A stretch of DNA of 64,000 nt from Pseudomonadota bacterium (GTDB taxonomy: Bacteria; Myxococcota_A; UBA796; SXON01), in contig JAUXQH010000017.1 in the NCBI GenBank assembly GCA_030685065.1, positions 1 through 64,000 of the forward strand, written 5' to 3'. The notes beneath the pieces were generated by a model. It was not told the DNA's origin, did not search any database, and worked only from the letters and a program-made list of their open reading frames with translations. Made by a program: the position numbers and the translations under genes. Positions within the stretch are counted from its first letter, which is position 1. Each line of letters opens with the position of its first letter. Of this stretch, positions 42,688-50,777 are shown one piece after another.

Positions 42688-42986
42688 ATCGGACCCGCGA
42701 GGCGCCAGAGGATCACCCAGGCGACGCAGCCCCACAGCGCGATGAGGATGGTCGGGCCGCGGCGGGGCGCCACTTCGGCGCCGTACTCGGGCGCCCGTTC
42801 CGGCTCGAGGGACGGCGCCGCGGCGAGGTATTCCACGGCCTCGCGGTCCATTCGCCGTAGCGCGGATCGATCGGCCGGATCGAGGTTCAACGTGGAGAGG
42901 TGCGGGTCCGGATCGGCGAAGTAGGCGTCGGCGAACGCGGGATCGCCGGCGAGTCGGTCGAGCAGAACGCGCACGGATGGGGACAT
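42684..42986 (-). CDS. Small protein with LigA/Franean-type N-terminus and C-terminal helix
   Basis: 100 residues. The N-terminal half (VRVLLDRLAGDPAFADAYFA, then DPADRSALRRMDREAVEYLA) resembles the small helical LigA-like/Franean1_4349-type domain found in ring-opening dioxygenase small subunits and some RiPP precursors. A single hydrophobic helix (TILIALWGCVAWVILWRLAG) ends the protein. It is the first gene of the operon that continues through the ferredoxin protein, DUF5989-like protein and SGNH hydrolase; its TGA overlaps the next GTG. The family match is tentative. Confidence 0.7.
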   Translation of the reverse strand: MSPSVRVLLDRLAGDPAFADAYFADPDPHLSTLNLDPADRSALRRMDREAVEYLAAAPSLEPERAPEYGAEVAPRRGPTILIALWGCVAWVILWRLAGPM

Positions 42987-43267
42987 GCGCGAATCGTAGA
43001 CGTTGGCCTTTGGGGGGGCATCGGTCGGATGACGGACGCTGCCCGCCAACGACCGAGCTGCCTGATGGCGGAGCGTCAACCGGGCGGGGGTCCGGCGTCG
43101 TAGCTCAACCAGTAGAGCCCGACCGCCCTGATGGCTTCGGCGAACTTTGCAAACTCGATCGACCTCCCGCCGAGTGCCTCTCCCACCGCATAGGCGTGGA
43201 TCTCGGCCTAATAGCGCGATCCATCCACTCGGAGCGTCGCAGCGCGGTCACCGACCCCGTTTTCGGC
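42987..43267. other. Intergenic region with a tRNA D-arm-like sequence
   Basis: No convincing gene. GTCGTAGCTCAACCAGTAGAGC near 43097-43121 looks like the 5' part of a tRNA with GCTC/GAGC D-stem, but no anticodon arm or T-arm (GGTTCGA) follows. The D-loop also lacks the GG pair. It could be a decayed tRNA or a remnant attachment site. Confidence 0.35.
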
Positions 43268-43420
43268 ATGTGTGCGTGTGTCGAGTCCACGATCCTCGCG
43301 TCGCTCGGCACCCTTTCGCCCGAGGAACGGGCCGTCGTCGGGCGATGGCTCTCGGCGTTCGGCGATGCGCTCGCGGGCGAGCGGGCACTGCTCGGCGAGA
43401 GGGACCCGGCCGCCCCGTAA
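43268..43420 (+). CDS. Possible small helical protein
   Basis: 50 residues: MCACVESTILASLGTLSPEE, a helix RAVVGRWLSAFGDALAGERA and an acidic end. The composition is protein-like and the frame ends about 100 bp before the trehalose-phosphatase gene. There is no clear ribosome site and no family match, so this may be spurious. Confidence 0.3.
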   Translation: MCACVESTILASLGTLSPEERAVVGRWLSAFGDALAGERALLGERDPAAP

Positions 43421-43522
43421 GCGCTTGCTCTCCCGCTCGCCGTCGGGCGGGCGAGCGGCCTACGCCGGAATGGTTTGCACTCAAACTATATGGGCGCTAT
43501 CCCTCTCAGAAGGAGGCGCCCC

Positions 43523-44323
43523 ATGCAGGACTGCTCTCTTTCAAGCCCCGCGCCGCCCCTCCTCACGGTGGACGCCCCGGCGATACGCACGCTGTCGTCC
43601 AGCGTCTCGCTGGCGTTGCTGCTCGACTATGACGGAACGCTGATGCCGCACGCGGACGATCCGCTCGCTGGGGGGCCCGATGAGGCGCTACGCAGGCTGC
43701 TGCGAGACCTCGTCGGGCGCGCAGGAGTCGAGGTCCACGTGGTGAGCGAGCGGGATCCCAGGATCCTCGACGAATGGCTCGGCCAGCTCCCCGTGCGCCT
43801 CCACGCCGCGCACGGGGCGGTCTGGCGCGGGCCTGACAGCGGCTGGTCGGAATTGGCCGCTGGCTTCGACGCGCACCTGGAGCCAGTCCGTGAAGCAATG
43901 CGGACTTACGCGATACGAACCCGAGGCTCGCTCATTGAGGAGAAGTTGGTTGGGGTCGCGTGGCACTATCGCCGCGCTGATCCGGAGCAGGGCGCCCAAG
44001 CGGCGCGTGAGTTGTGCGTCCTCCTCGGCGGCCTGCTGGCGACCGCTCCAGTGGAGGTTCTGGTCGGCAATCGCGTCGTGGAGGTTCGCCCCCGTGGCAT
44101 CAACAAGGGCCTCGCGGTCGGCCGCGTGAGGAGGGGCGCCGCCATCTTGGCGATGGGGGACGACCACACCGACGACGACCTCTTCGCCGCGCTTCCGGCG
44201 GGAGCCATCGGCGTGGCGGTTGGAGGCATCTCGCGGAATGCCAGCTGGCGCGTCCCAAGCGTGACGGCGGCTCGCCGCGTCCTCCAGGAGATCCTGTCCA
44301 TCCGCACGAGAGCCAGGCGATAG
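43523..44323 (+). CDS. otsB: Trehalose-6-phosphate phosphatase
   Basis: 266 residues. HAD-superfamily motifs fit OtsB: I LLLDYDGTL with the nucleophile Asp, VHVVSERD in the motif II region, GINKGLAV with the conserved Lys, and IV MGDDHTDDDLF. The start at 43523 is chosen because AAGGAGG lies 7-8 bases upstream; an earlier in-frame ATG at 43475 has no such site. It removes phosphate from trehalose-6-phosphate. No trehalose-phosphate synthase is adjacent, so the partner gene must lie elsewhere. Confidence 0.85.
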   Translation: MQDCSLSSPAPPLLTVDAPAIRTLSSSVSLALLLDYDGTLMPHADDPLAGGPDEALRRLLRDLVGRAGVEVHVVSERDPRILDEWLGQLPVRLHAAHGAVWRGPDSGWSELAAGFDAHLEPVREAMRTYAIRTRGSLIEEKLVGVAWHYRRADPEQGAQAARELCVLLGGLLATAPVEVLVGNRVVEVRPRGINKGLAVGRVRRGAAILAMGDDHTDDDLFAALPAGAIGVAVGGISRNASWRVPSVTAARRVLQEILSIRTRARR

Positions 44324-44381
44324 CCGCCTCCGGCGCTCCCCCCGCGTATGGATGGTCGACAACCGCGGCTATGGTCGCGCC

Positions 44382-44606
44382 ATGCGCCTCCTCCCTCTCC
44401 TCGCCCTCGCCGCGTGCGAACCGCCGGCCTCGGACTCGCTGCTGGCGTTCGCGATCGACGATGACCTCGAGATGTTCACCGATGAAGAGGGAGACGGAAT
44501 CGTCACCCGCCCGACGTGTGTAGCAGCATCGAGCAGGGAAAATCCGAGATCCAGGCGCCCCTCCCCGGGCTCGCCGTTACCTCGCGTGAGACGGTGGACC
44601 CGGTAG
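44382..44606 (+). pseudogene. Truncated or frameshifted lipoprotein gene
   Basis: The first 45 residues are a good lipoprotein start: MRLLPLLALAAC, then CEPPASDS and an acidic stretch (DDDLEMFTDEEGDG). After VTRPTC, near 44517, this frame turns into Arg/Pro-rich sequence (RENPRSRRPSPG) of the kind seen in shadow frames. Another frame from there reads more naturally for about 30 residues (SSIEQGKSEIQAPLPG). I read this as the stub of a larger secreted protein gene, disrupted soon after its signal region. Confidence 0.5.
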
Positions 44607-44640
44607 ACCGCATTGCACCACGCGGTCACCGCTGCGTGGC

Positions 44641-44683
44641 GTTGCATAATGCAACATCTTCATGCGCGGTTGCGCAATGCAAC
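44641..44683. promoter_or_regulatory. Pair of operator-like palindromes
   Basis: GTTGCATAATGCAAC (44641-44655) is a perfect 15-bp palindrome. GTTGCGCAATGCAAC (44669-44683) is nearly identical, with centres 28 bp apart. A hairpin CCACGC/GCGTGG lies just upstream (44618-44639). They resemble paired activator sites, but no gene starts next to them. Confidence 0.4.
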
Positions 44684-44724
44684 ACCCCGATTCACTGACG
44701 GCGGCCCGGCTGGACCTGCCAGAG

Positions 44725-45081
44725 CTACAACGATGGCTGCAGCGCTGCGAGCAAGGCCTCCGCGGACACCGGTTCGACCAGGACGGTGAGCCGCGGGTGC
44801 CCGACGATAGGCACCGCGTCGTCATTGGCACACACGAGCACCGCCCGACCAGTGCGCTTGGAGTCGAGGTACCGCCGGACGAGCTCGAACCCGCGGAGCA
44901 GGGGAGTCGCTGTGTGCGCGACGAGCAGGCTGACTTCGGAGTGCTCGCTGAGGAGCGCCAGCGCGTCGGTGCCAGACCGGCAGACAGTAACGGTAAAACC
45001 CGCATGCTCAAGAGCGCTGGCCAGCGCCCTCTCCTGCGCGGAATTCACGGCGAGGATCGCACGGGTCTTGGGGTGGGTCAT
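44725..45081 (-). CDS. Pseudo-receiver domain protein
   Basis: 118 residues, exactly one receiver domain. The fold is recognisable (AVNSAQERALASALEHAGFT, SGTDALALL, PLLRGFELVRRYL), but the chemistry is lost. The acidic pair after strand one is replaced (ILAVNSAQ instead of D-D). The phospho-acceptor position reads SLLVAHTATPLL, with His where Asp is expected, and the final Lys motif is VLVEPVS with Glu. It cannot be phosphorylated in the usual way, so it would act as a binding module or be decaying. It stands alone, without a kinase next to it. Confidence 0.75.
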   Translation of the reverse strand: MTHPKTRAILAVNSAQERALASALEHAGFTVTVCRSGTDALALLSEHSEVSLLVAHTATPLLRGFELVRRYLDSKRTGRAVLVCANDDAVPIVGHPRLTVLVEPVSAEALLAALQPSL

Positions 45082-45473
45082 GCGTCCGAGGCCCGTAGAT
45101 GAAATGACCTCAAGGGGCTCCCGGAGCGGGCGGAACGAGGGGAAGAAGCCCCCAGCGCGACACGCACCAGGCAAGCGGCCACGCTTTCGTCGGCTCTAAG
45201 GGGCGTGCCGACACGAAGGAAGTGGAGCGCCCGGGGTGAAGGAGGCTGCTCTTCACACAACCCTTCAGCGAGGTCCGGGAACCCGGGGCGCTCCGCTCGG
45301 ACGTGATGCAGGATGCGTGCCACCATCGCGAGCTCCCGTTCCAACCGCCGCGCTCCTCGGCGGACGCGAACGCATGGTGCCGGTCGCTTCGGAACGCATG
45401 TCGCGCTCCGCAACAGGATGCAGATCGCCACACCCCACGCTGCGCGAGAGCCTCACGTTGCGCCCCCCGGCGG
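45082..45473. other. Gene-poor intergenic region
   Basis: 392 bp between divergent genes with no supported gene. Two inverted repeats are visible: TTCGTCGGC/GCCGACACGAA around 45184-45218 (one bulge), and GGAGCGCCC/GGGCGCTCC at 45224-45232 and 45286-45294 with a 53-base loop. Promoters for both flanking genes should be here, but I cannot place them. Confidence 0.4.
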
Positions 45474-47084
45474 GTGGCACAACTCGTGCTTCTCCTCGGC
45501 CACGTGACCCCACTCATCCTGTACCTCGCCGCGTGCTCGAACGATGTGACCTACGTGCCGGCATCCAGGGTGCTGGACAGCTACTCCTACGTCGATGCGG
45601 GCGTGATCGCGGTCGACGACCGGCAGAGCTTCACCGTCCCCCTGTTCTCCCGGGGGAGCGGCCCGGTGACCGTCTTCGCGATGACCACGGAGGACGTCCG
45701 GGCGCCCGCGGGCGCGGGCGCGGGCGCGTTCATCGTGCATCCCGAGGCGTGGACCGGCAGCGGATGCGACAAGGACGGGGACGGAGCCGACGACTGCCTG
45801 GAGCTCGCGTCCTACGACGACGACTCTGACGGGGACACGCTCGCGCTACCCGTGATCTTTGCCCCGACGGCCCTCGGCGCCTACGAGGGGCTGCTGACAA
45901 TCTGGTCCAACGACACGGAGTCGACCGCGCGCGAGGGCCTGCCGGATGATCCGGCCACCAAGCAGACGATCTGGCGTATTCAACTCCGCGGGCGGGCGGG
46001 CGTCCCCTGCGCGCGGGTCTGGCCCACGTTTCTCGATCTAGGTTCACGGCCCTCCGGCGGGGAGTTCAGCGGCACGGTCCACCTGGAGAACTGTGGCGTC
46101 GTCAGCCTCGTCGTGTCGGCGATCCACGTCGAAGCACCTGATGTGAATGCAACCAGCAGCGTGCCGCTCTACCTGCTTCCCGGGGGCACTGAGGACATCC
46201 GTGTCGCCTGGCACGTTCCGGCTGAGGTGGACGGGCAGGTCGTCCCCACCGACGCGCAGATGACCTTCACGAGCAATGCGGCCAGCCTCGAAGCGCAACA
46301 GGTCGCCATAATTGGCAATCTATGCTCCGAATCCATTGATCGCACTTGGGACGCGGACCTTGACGGGTGGAGCACATGCGGAGGAGACTGCGACGACGGC
46401 AACCGCACCATCAACCCCTCGCAGGCCGAGCGTGCAGGCACCGGGAGGGACGAGAACTGCGACGGAGCCATCGACGAGGCCGCCAACCCGGTCACGGTGG
46501 ACGATGACGGGGACGGGGTCACCGAGCTGGAGGGCGACTGCGATGATGGCGATGCGACCAACTGGCCGGGGGCGGTTGAGATCGCGGACGGTGTCGATCA
46601 GGGCTGCGACGGCGTCATCGACAACGACACGGAGCGGTTCGACGATGACGGCGATGGCTGGTCCGAACGCGAGGGAGACTGCGACGATTCGAACAGGTTC
46701 GTGTCTCCCGCCGCTCCCGAGACGCCCGATGGCGTAGACAACGACTGCGACGGCATCGTGGATGAGGGCGGCGTCAACGTAGACGATGATGGCGACGGCT
46801 TCACCGAACGAGACAGTCCTGACGATTGCGACGACCACGATCCATGGGCGTACCCGGACGCCACCGAGTTCTGCGACGCCTACGACAACGACTGCGACGG
46901 GCTCGTCGACGAGGGGCCGGACGGCGCTGCGGAAGGGGCCTGCGCGTTCATCCCGACACGGGAGGTCGCCGAAGTGCCAGGCACCGAAAAGCCAGCCGGC
47001 TGTGCGGCGTTCGGGGGCGCGGGGTCCGTGTTGGGGATGTTGCTGGCGGCGACTGGTCTCGCGGCTCGCCGACGGGCGCGGTAA
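45474..47084 (+). CDS. MopE-type repeat surface protein with C-terminal sorting tail
   Basis: 536 residues from GTG 45474, giving a signal with lipobox (LILYLAAC). The first 300 residues contain Ig-like/ASPM-type beta domains (TFLDLGSRPSGGEFSGTVHL). Residues about 300-480 hold four MopE-type metal-binding repeats: GDCDDGNRTINP, GDCDDGDATNWPGA, GDCDDSNRFVSPAA and DDCDDHDPWAYPDA, each followed by D.DCDG.IDE or similar. The tail has a lone Cys, a helix (GSVLGMLLAATGLA) and RRRAR, a MYXO-CTERM-like signal. A surface protein binding metal, perhaps copper as proposed for MopE. A two-component pair follows after 9 bp. Confidence 0.8.
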   Translation: MAQLVLLLGHVTPLILYLAACSNDVTYVPASRVLDSYSYVDAGVIAVDDRQSFTVPLFSRGSGPVTVFAMTTEDVRAPAGAGAGAFIVHPEAWTGSGCDKDGDGADDCLELASYDDDSDGDTLALPVIFAPTALGAYEGLLTIWSNDTESTAREGLPDDPATKQTIWRIQLRGRAGVPCARVWPTFLDLGSRPSGGEFSGTVHLENCGVVSLVVSAIHVEAPDVNATSSVPLYLLPGGTEDIRVAWHVPAEVDGQVVPTDAQMTFTSNAASLEAQQVAIIGNLCSESIDRTWDADLDGWSTCGGDCDDGNRTINPSQAERAGTGRDENCDGAIDEAANPVTVDDDGDGVTELEGDCDDGDATNWPGAVEIADGVDQGCDGVIDNDTERFDDDGDGWSEREGDCDDSNRFVSPAAPETPDGVDNDCDGIVDEGGVNVDDDGDGFTERDSPDDCDDHDPWAYPDATEFCDAYDNDCDGLVDEGPDGAAEGACAFIPTREVAEVPGTEKPAGCAAFGGAGSVLGMLLAATGLAARRRAR

Positions 47085-47093
47085 GGGTCCCCG

Positions 47094-48551
47094 ATGAAGT
47101 TCGCCAAGAAGCTGGCGATTGCGCTCTGGCTCGGCATCCTGGCGATCTACATGATCAACGGCTTCGACCGATACCGTCGGGAGGCAGACCTCTTCGAGAC
47201 GGACATGGAGCGAGATCACTCGGTGATGGGACGGGGGTTGGGCGCCGCGGTCAGCGAGATCTGGGAAGCGCAGGGCCAGGGAGCCGCGCTCGAGCTGGTG
47301 GACCGGGCGAACCAACGGGAGAGCGAGATCCTCATCCGGTGGGTGCGGGTGGGCGCGCCCCCCGAGGATCCCGTCGCGCCGCGCGGACCAGCTGCATTGC
47401 TCGTCGTCGTGGCAGAGGGGCAGACGGTCAACTGGGTGGACGGTGAGGGTGAAGCTCGGCTTTATTCCTACGTCCCGCTGCGTGTAAACGGCGCCTGGAA
47501 CGGAGCGATCGAGCTCTCGGAATCCCTCGCAGCCGAGCAGACGTATCTCCGGGCGAGCATGGCGCGGGTCGCGGTGACGTCGGCCGCGCTCGCGGTGATG
47601 TCGGGCGTGATCGCCATGGCCCTCGGCGCGTGGTTCGTGGGGCGCCCGATCCGACTTCTCGCGGAAAAGGCACGTCGGGTTGGCGCCGGAGACTTCGCCG
47701 GAGACCTGGTGCTTCAACAGAACGACGAGCTCGGGGAGCTGGCCATGGAGATGAACGCGATGTCGCGCGAGCTGGCGGCCGCGCGTGAGCTCCTCGAGCT
47801 GGAGACCACCGCTCGGATCAACGCGCTCGAGCAACTGCGGCATGCCGAGCGGGTCACGACCGTCGGTAAGCTCGCCTCTGGTGTCGCCCACGAGCTGGGT
47901 ACGCCGCTCAACGTCATCTCCCATCGCGCAAAGCTCGTGGCCACCGGACGGGCGGAAGGGGAGTCGGCCCGGGAGAATGGGCGTATCGTCTTCGAGCAGT
48001 GCGAGCGGATTGCCCGGATTGTCCGCCAGCTCCTCGACTACACTCGGACGGGCGTGCCTGCCATGCGCGAGCAAGAGGTCGCCCCGCTCGTCGATCGATC
48101 GCTGGCCTTCCTCGATCCGCTGCTCCGAACCCAGAATGTCATTGTTGTGAGGGAGCGAACGGATGCAACTGCGCGCGCCGCCGTGGACGGGCCGCGCCTC
48201 GAGCAGGTGATCACGAATCTGGCCATGAATGCGATCCAGGCCATGCCTAATGGAGGAACACTGATGGTCCGCGTCGAGCGTGTTCCGCCGAAGACGCCGC
48301 CAGAGGACGGCGAGCCCGAGAGGGGCTGGGTCTGCATCCGGCTCGCGGATACCGGTACGGGCATCGCCAGGGAGACTCTTCCGTTGATCTTCGATCCCTT
48401 TTTCACCACGAAGGATGTCGGCGAGGGCACAGGACTCGGGCTCTCGGTCGCCTGGGGCATCGCACGGGAGCACGGGGGCTTCATTCTTGTGCAGAGCGTC
48501 CTCGGACATGGCTCCGCGTTCACGGTCCACGTACCCGCGGTGGGCCCGTGA
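47094..48551 (+). CDS. Membrane sensor histidine kinase (NtrB/ZraS-like)
   Basis: 485 residues: helix one near 8-21, extracytoplasmic domain to about 155, helix two near 158-182, HAMP, a coiled coil, HisKA with phospho-His at about 265 (ASGVAHELGTPLNVI), HATPase with NLAMNAIQAM, DTGTGIARE and GEGTGLGLSVAWG. The HELGTPLN H-box is typical of kinases paired with sigma54 activators, and its TGA overlaps the GTG of exactly such a regulator. The start lies 9 bp after the MopE-type gene, so the pair may respond to a metal or envelope signal; that is inference. Confidence 0.88.
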   Translation: MKFAKKLAIALWLGILAIYMINGFDRYRREADLFETDMERDHSVMGRGLGAAVSEIWEAQGQGAALELVDRANQRESEILIRWVRVGAPPEDPVAPRGPAALLVVVAEGQTVNWVDGEGEARLYSYVPLRVNGAWNGAIELSESLAAEQTYLRASMARVAVTSAALAVMSGVIAMALGAWFVGRPIRLLAEKARRVGAGDFAGDLVLQQNDELGELAMEMNAMSRELAAARELLELETTARINALEQLRHAERVTTVGKLASGVAHELGTPLNVISHRAKLVATGRAEGESARENGRIVFEQCERIARIVRQLLDYTRTGVPAMREQEVAPLVDRSLAFLDPLLRTQNVIVVRERTDATARAAVDGPRLEQVITNLAMNAIQAMPNGGTLMVRVERVPPKTPPEDGEPERGWVCIRLADTGTGIARETLPLIFDPFFTTKDVGEGTGLGLSVAWGIAREHGGFILVQSVLGHGSAFTVHVPAVGP

Positions 48552-49909
48552 GCCGCCCGCGCGTGCTCGTCGTGGACGATGACCGGGCCATGTGCGACTT
48601 GCTCGAAGAAGCGCTGGATGAGCTTGGTTTCGCCGCCACCACTCGGACGGCGCCCGCAGCTGCGCTCCAGGCGCTGGCTGAGTTGGACTTCGACGTGGTG
48701 GTGACCGATCTCAACATGGCGGGCGGCGACGGGCTCGCCTTGTGCGCCCGCGTCGCGGAATCTCGCCCAGACATCCCCGTCATCATTCTCACCGCGTTCG
48801 GGAGCATGGAGGCGGCGATCGGGGCGATTCGGGCGGGAGCCTGGGACTTCCTCACGAAGCCGGTCGATGTCGATGTCCTGGGGCTCGCCGTCACCCGTGC
48901 CGTGCAGCACCGCGCTCTGCGGGAGGAGGTCCGCCGGCTACGACACGCCGTGGCGGCCGCCGGCCAGTGGGGAGAGATGATCGGCGCGAGCCCAGCGATG
49001 CGGAGCCTGTTCGACGTCCTCGATCGCGTGGCTCAGCAGGACGTCACGGTGATGGTGACGGGAGCGAGCGGCACGGGGAAGGAGCTGATCGCGCGTGCAA
49101 TCCACCGTCGGAGCCCGCGTGCCAAGGGCCCGTTCATCGCGATCAATTGCGCCGCGATGCCCGAGGCTCTCCTGGAGAGCGAGCTTTTCGGTCACGTTCG
49201 CGGGGCCTTCACCGACGCTCGGACCACGCGCACGGGGCTGTTCTTTCAGGCCAGCGGCGGCACGCTGTTTCTGGACGAGGTCGGAGAGCTCCCCTTGGCA
49301 ATCCAGCCCAAGCTCCTGCGCGCGCTTCAGGAGCGAACCGCCCGACCGGTGGGGGGTGACCGCGAGCAGCCGTTCGATGCCCGCCTTGTCGTTGCCACGA
49401 ACCGGGATCTGGAGGCTGCCGTGGAGGCCGGTCGGTTCCGCGAGGACCTCTACTACCGGGTGAACGTCGTACACATCGACGTGCCGCCCCTCAAGCAGCG
49501 CGTGGGTGACGTGCTGCTGCTGGCCCAGCACTTCCTCGAACAGGCAACCGTGCGGATGCGGAAGAGCGTGCGCGGCATCTCCGGGCCCGCCGCCGAGCGC
49601 CTCCTGGCCTACGGATGGCCGGGCAACGTGCGGGAGCTCCAGAACTGCATGGAGCGCGCCGTGGCGCTTGCCCGCTTCGATCAGCTCATGGTCGACGACC
49701 TCCCGGATCGGGTCCGTGCGGCCGCGCCCATGCCCAGGGGGGTGACGGGCGAGGACGGGGAAGAGCTCCTTTCGATGGAGGAGGTCGAGCGGCGCCACAT
49801 CCTGCGCGTGCTCGACGCCGTGGACGGTAGCAAAAGCAGCGCCGCCCGAGTCCTCGGCTTCGACAGGACCACCCTCTACCGCAAGCTCGAGCGCTACGGG
49901 CCCCGGTAG
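48548..49909 (+). CDS. Sigma54-dependent response regulator (NtrC family)
   Basis: 453 residues. Receiver with acceptor Asp at about 53 (VVVTDLNMAGGDG), AAA+ domain with Walker A GASGTGKE, Walker B GGTLFLDEVGEL and an arginine-finger region, then a Fis-type helix-turn-helix (SKSSAARVLGFDRTTLYRKL). The sigma54-contacting loop reads GAFTDA (about 219-224) rather than the canonical GAFTGA. The kinase gene directly upstream overlaps its start. Target promoters cannot be identified from here. Confidence 0.9.
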   Translation: MSRPRVLVVDDDRAMCDLLEEALDELGFAATTRTAPAAALQALAELDFDVVVTDLNMAGGDGLALCARVAESRPDIPVIILTAFGSMEAAIGAIRAGAWDFLTKPVDVDVLGLAVTRAVQHRALREEVRRLRHAVAAAGQWGEMIGASPAMRSLFDVLDRVAQQDVTVMVTGASGTGKELIARAIHRRSPRAKGPFIAINCAAMPEALLESELFGHVRGAFTDARTTRTGLFFQASGGTLFLDEVGELPLAIQPKLLRALQERTARPVGGDREQPFDARLVVATNRDLEAAVEAGRFREDLYYRVNVVHIDVPPLKQRVGDVLLLAQHFLEQATVRMRKSVRGISGPAAERLLAYGWPGNVRELQNCMERAVALARFDQLMVDDLPDRVRAAAPMPRGVTGEDGEELLSMEEVERRHILRVLDAVDGSKSSAARVLGFDRTTLYRKLERYGPR

Positions 49910-50004
49910 GGTGTGGCGATTTGCGACCGTGCTCCGTTCGCGGGGCCCCTCGGCCCTGGCACGCCTCGTGCATCAGCCCCTCGGTGTCCGCAAACGGAGT
50001 CTCC

Positions 50005-50517
50005 ATGCGTTGTGTCCTCCTCCTCCTCCTCCCTCTCGGCCTGTCGGCCTGCGCCCCCAAGCACCTCGGTGATCCGCCGGTCTCCGGCTTCGACCCGGCA
50101 CCTTCCGAGCCCGCGAAGCCGCCGACCACGCCCGAGGTGCAGGCCGTCGTCCGCAACTTCGAGCGCGTCCAGTTCCCCCTCGACTCGGCCGAGATCACCG
50201 CTTCGGGCAAGGCCGCTCTCCAAGACAACGTGGCGCTCCTCAGCGCGCACCTCGACATCCAGGTCGAGATCCAAGGCCACTGCGACGAGCGCGGCAGCAC
50301 GGACTACAACCTCGCGCTCGGCCAAAAGCGCGCGCAGGCCGTCAAGCGCTTCCTGACGGCCGCGGGGGCGGCTCCCTCTCGGCTCGCGATCGTCTCGTAC
50401 GGGGAGGAGAGGCCCCTCGATCGGAGGAACGGCGACGTGGCCTGGGCTGAGAACCGGCGGGCCGAGTTCCGCGTCACCCAGGGCGGCGACGGGCAGGTGG
50501 CCGGCACCGCGCAGTAG
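50005..50517 (+). CDS. pal: Peptidoglycan-associated lipoprotein (OmpA C-terminal domain)
   Basis: 170 residues. MRCVLLLLLPLGLSACA is a lipoprotein signal. After a proline-rich linker, the OmpA_C domain runs from about residue 48: VQFPLDSAEITASGKAALQD, IQVEIQGHCDERGSTDYNLALGQKRAQAVKRFL and LAIVSYGEERPL, with the Asp and Arg that bind diaminopimelate. Pal anchors the outer membrane to peptidoglycan and works with TolB. No tolB or tolQRA lies next to it here. Confidence 0.88.
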   Translation: MRCVLLLLLPLGLSACAPKHLGDPPVSGFDPAPSEPAKPPTTPEVQAVVRNFERVQFPLDSAEITASGKAALQDNVALLSAHLDIQVEIQGHCDERGSTDYNLALGQKRAQAVKRFLTAAGAAPSRLAIVSYGEERPLDRRNGDVAWAENRRAEFRVTQGGDGQVAGTAQ

Positions 50518-50777
50518 CGACGGGCTGGGCGCCTCCGGGTGGCCTCCTTGGCCTGATTCTTGCTGGGTGGCGGTGGTGTCCGTGTCGCTGCCAGCCAGCC
50601 AGCTAGTTCTCCTCCTGAGTGGCCATGAGCACGGGTCACCGTTGGCATCTGTCAGCGACGGACATTCCCATCAACGCAGGGAGCTCAATGCGTGTCCTCC
50701 TGCCGCTCCCTGCGGTGGTCGCGGCGCCCGGGGTGAGGGGGGGCGGCTCATCGCAGGCGTTACACTGCTCCCCCCGG

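Noticed and set aside
43090-43175. Possible tRNA gene beginning GTCGTAGCTCAACCAGTAGAGC
   Set aside because: Only the D-stem fits. There is no T-arm, no matching acceptor stem and no anticodon arm, and the D-loop lacks its GG.
43475-43522. Upstream start for trehalose-phosphatase
   Set aside because: The earlier ATG has no ribosome site, while AAGGAGG sits properly before the ATG at 43523.
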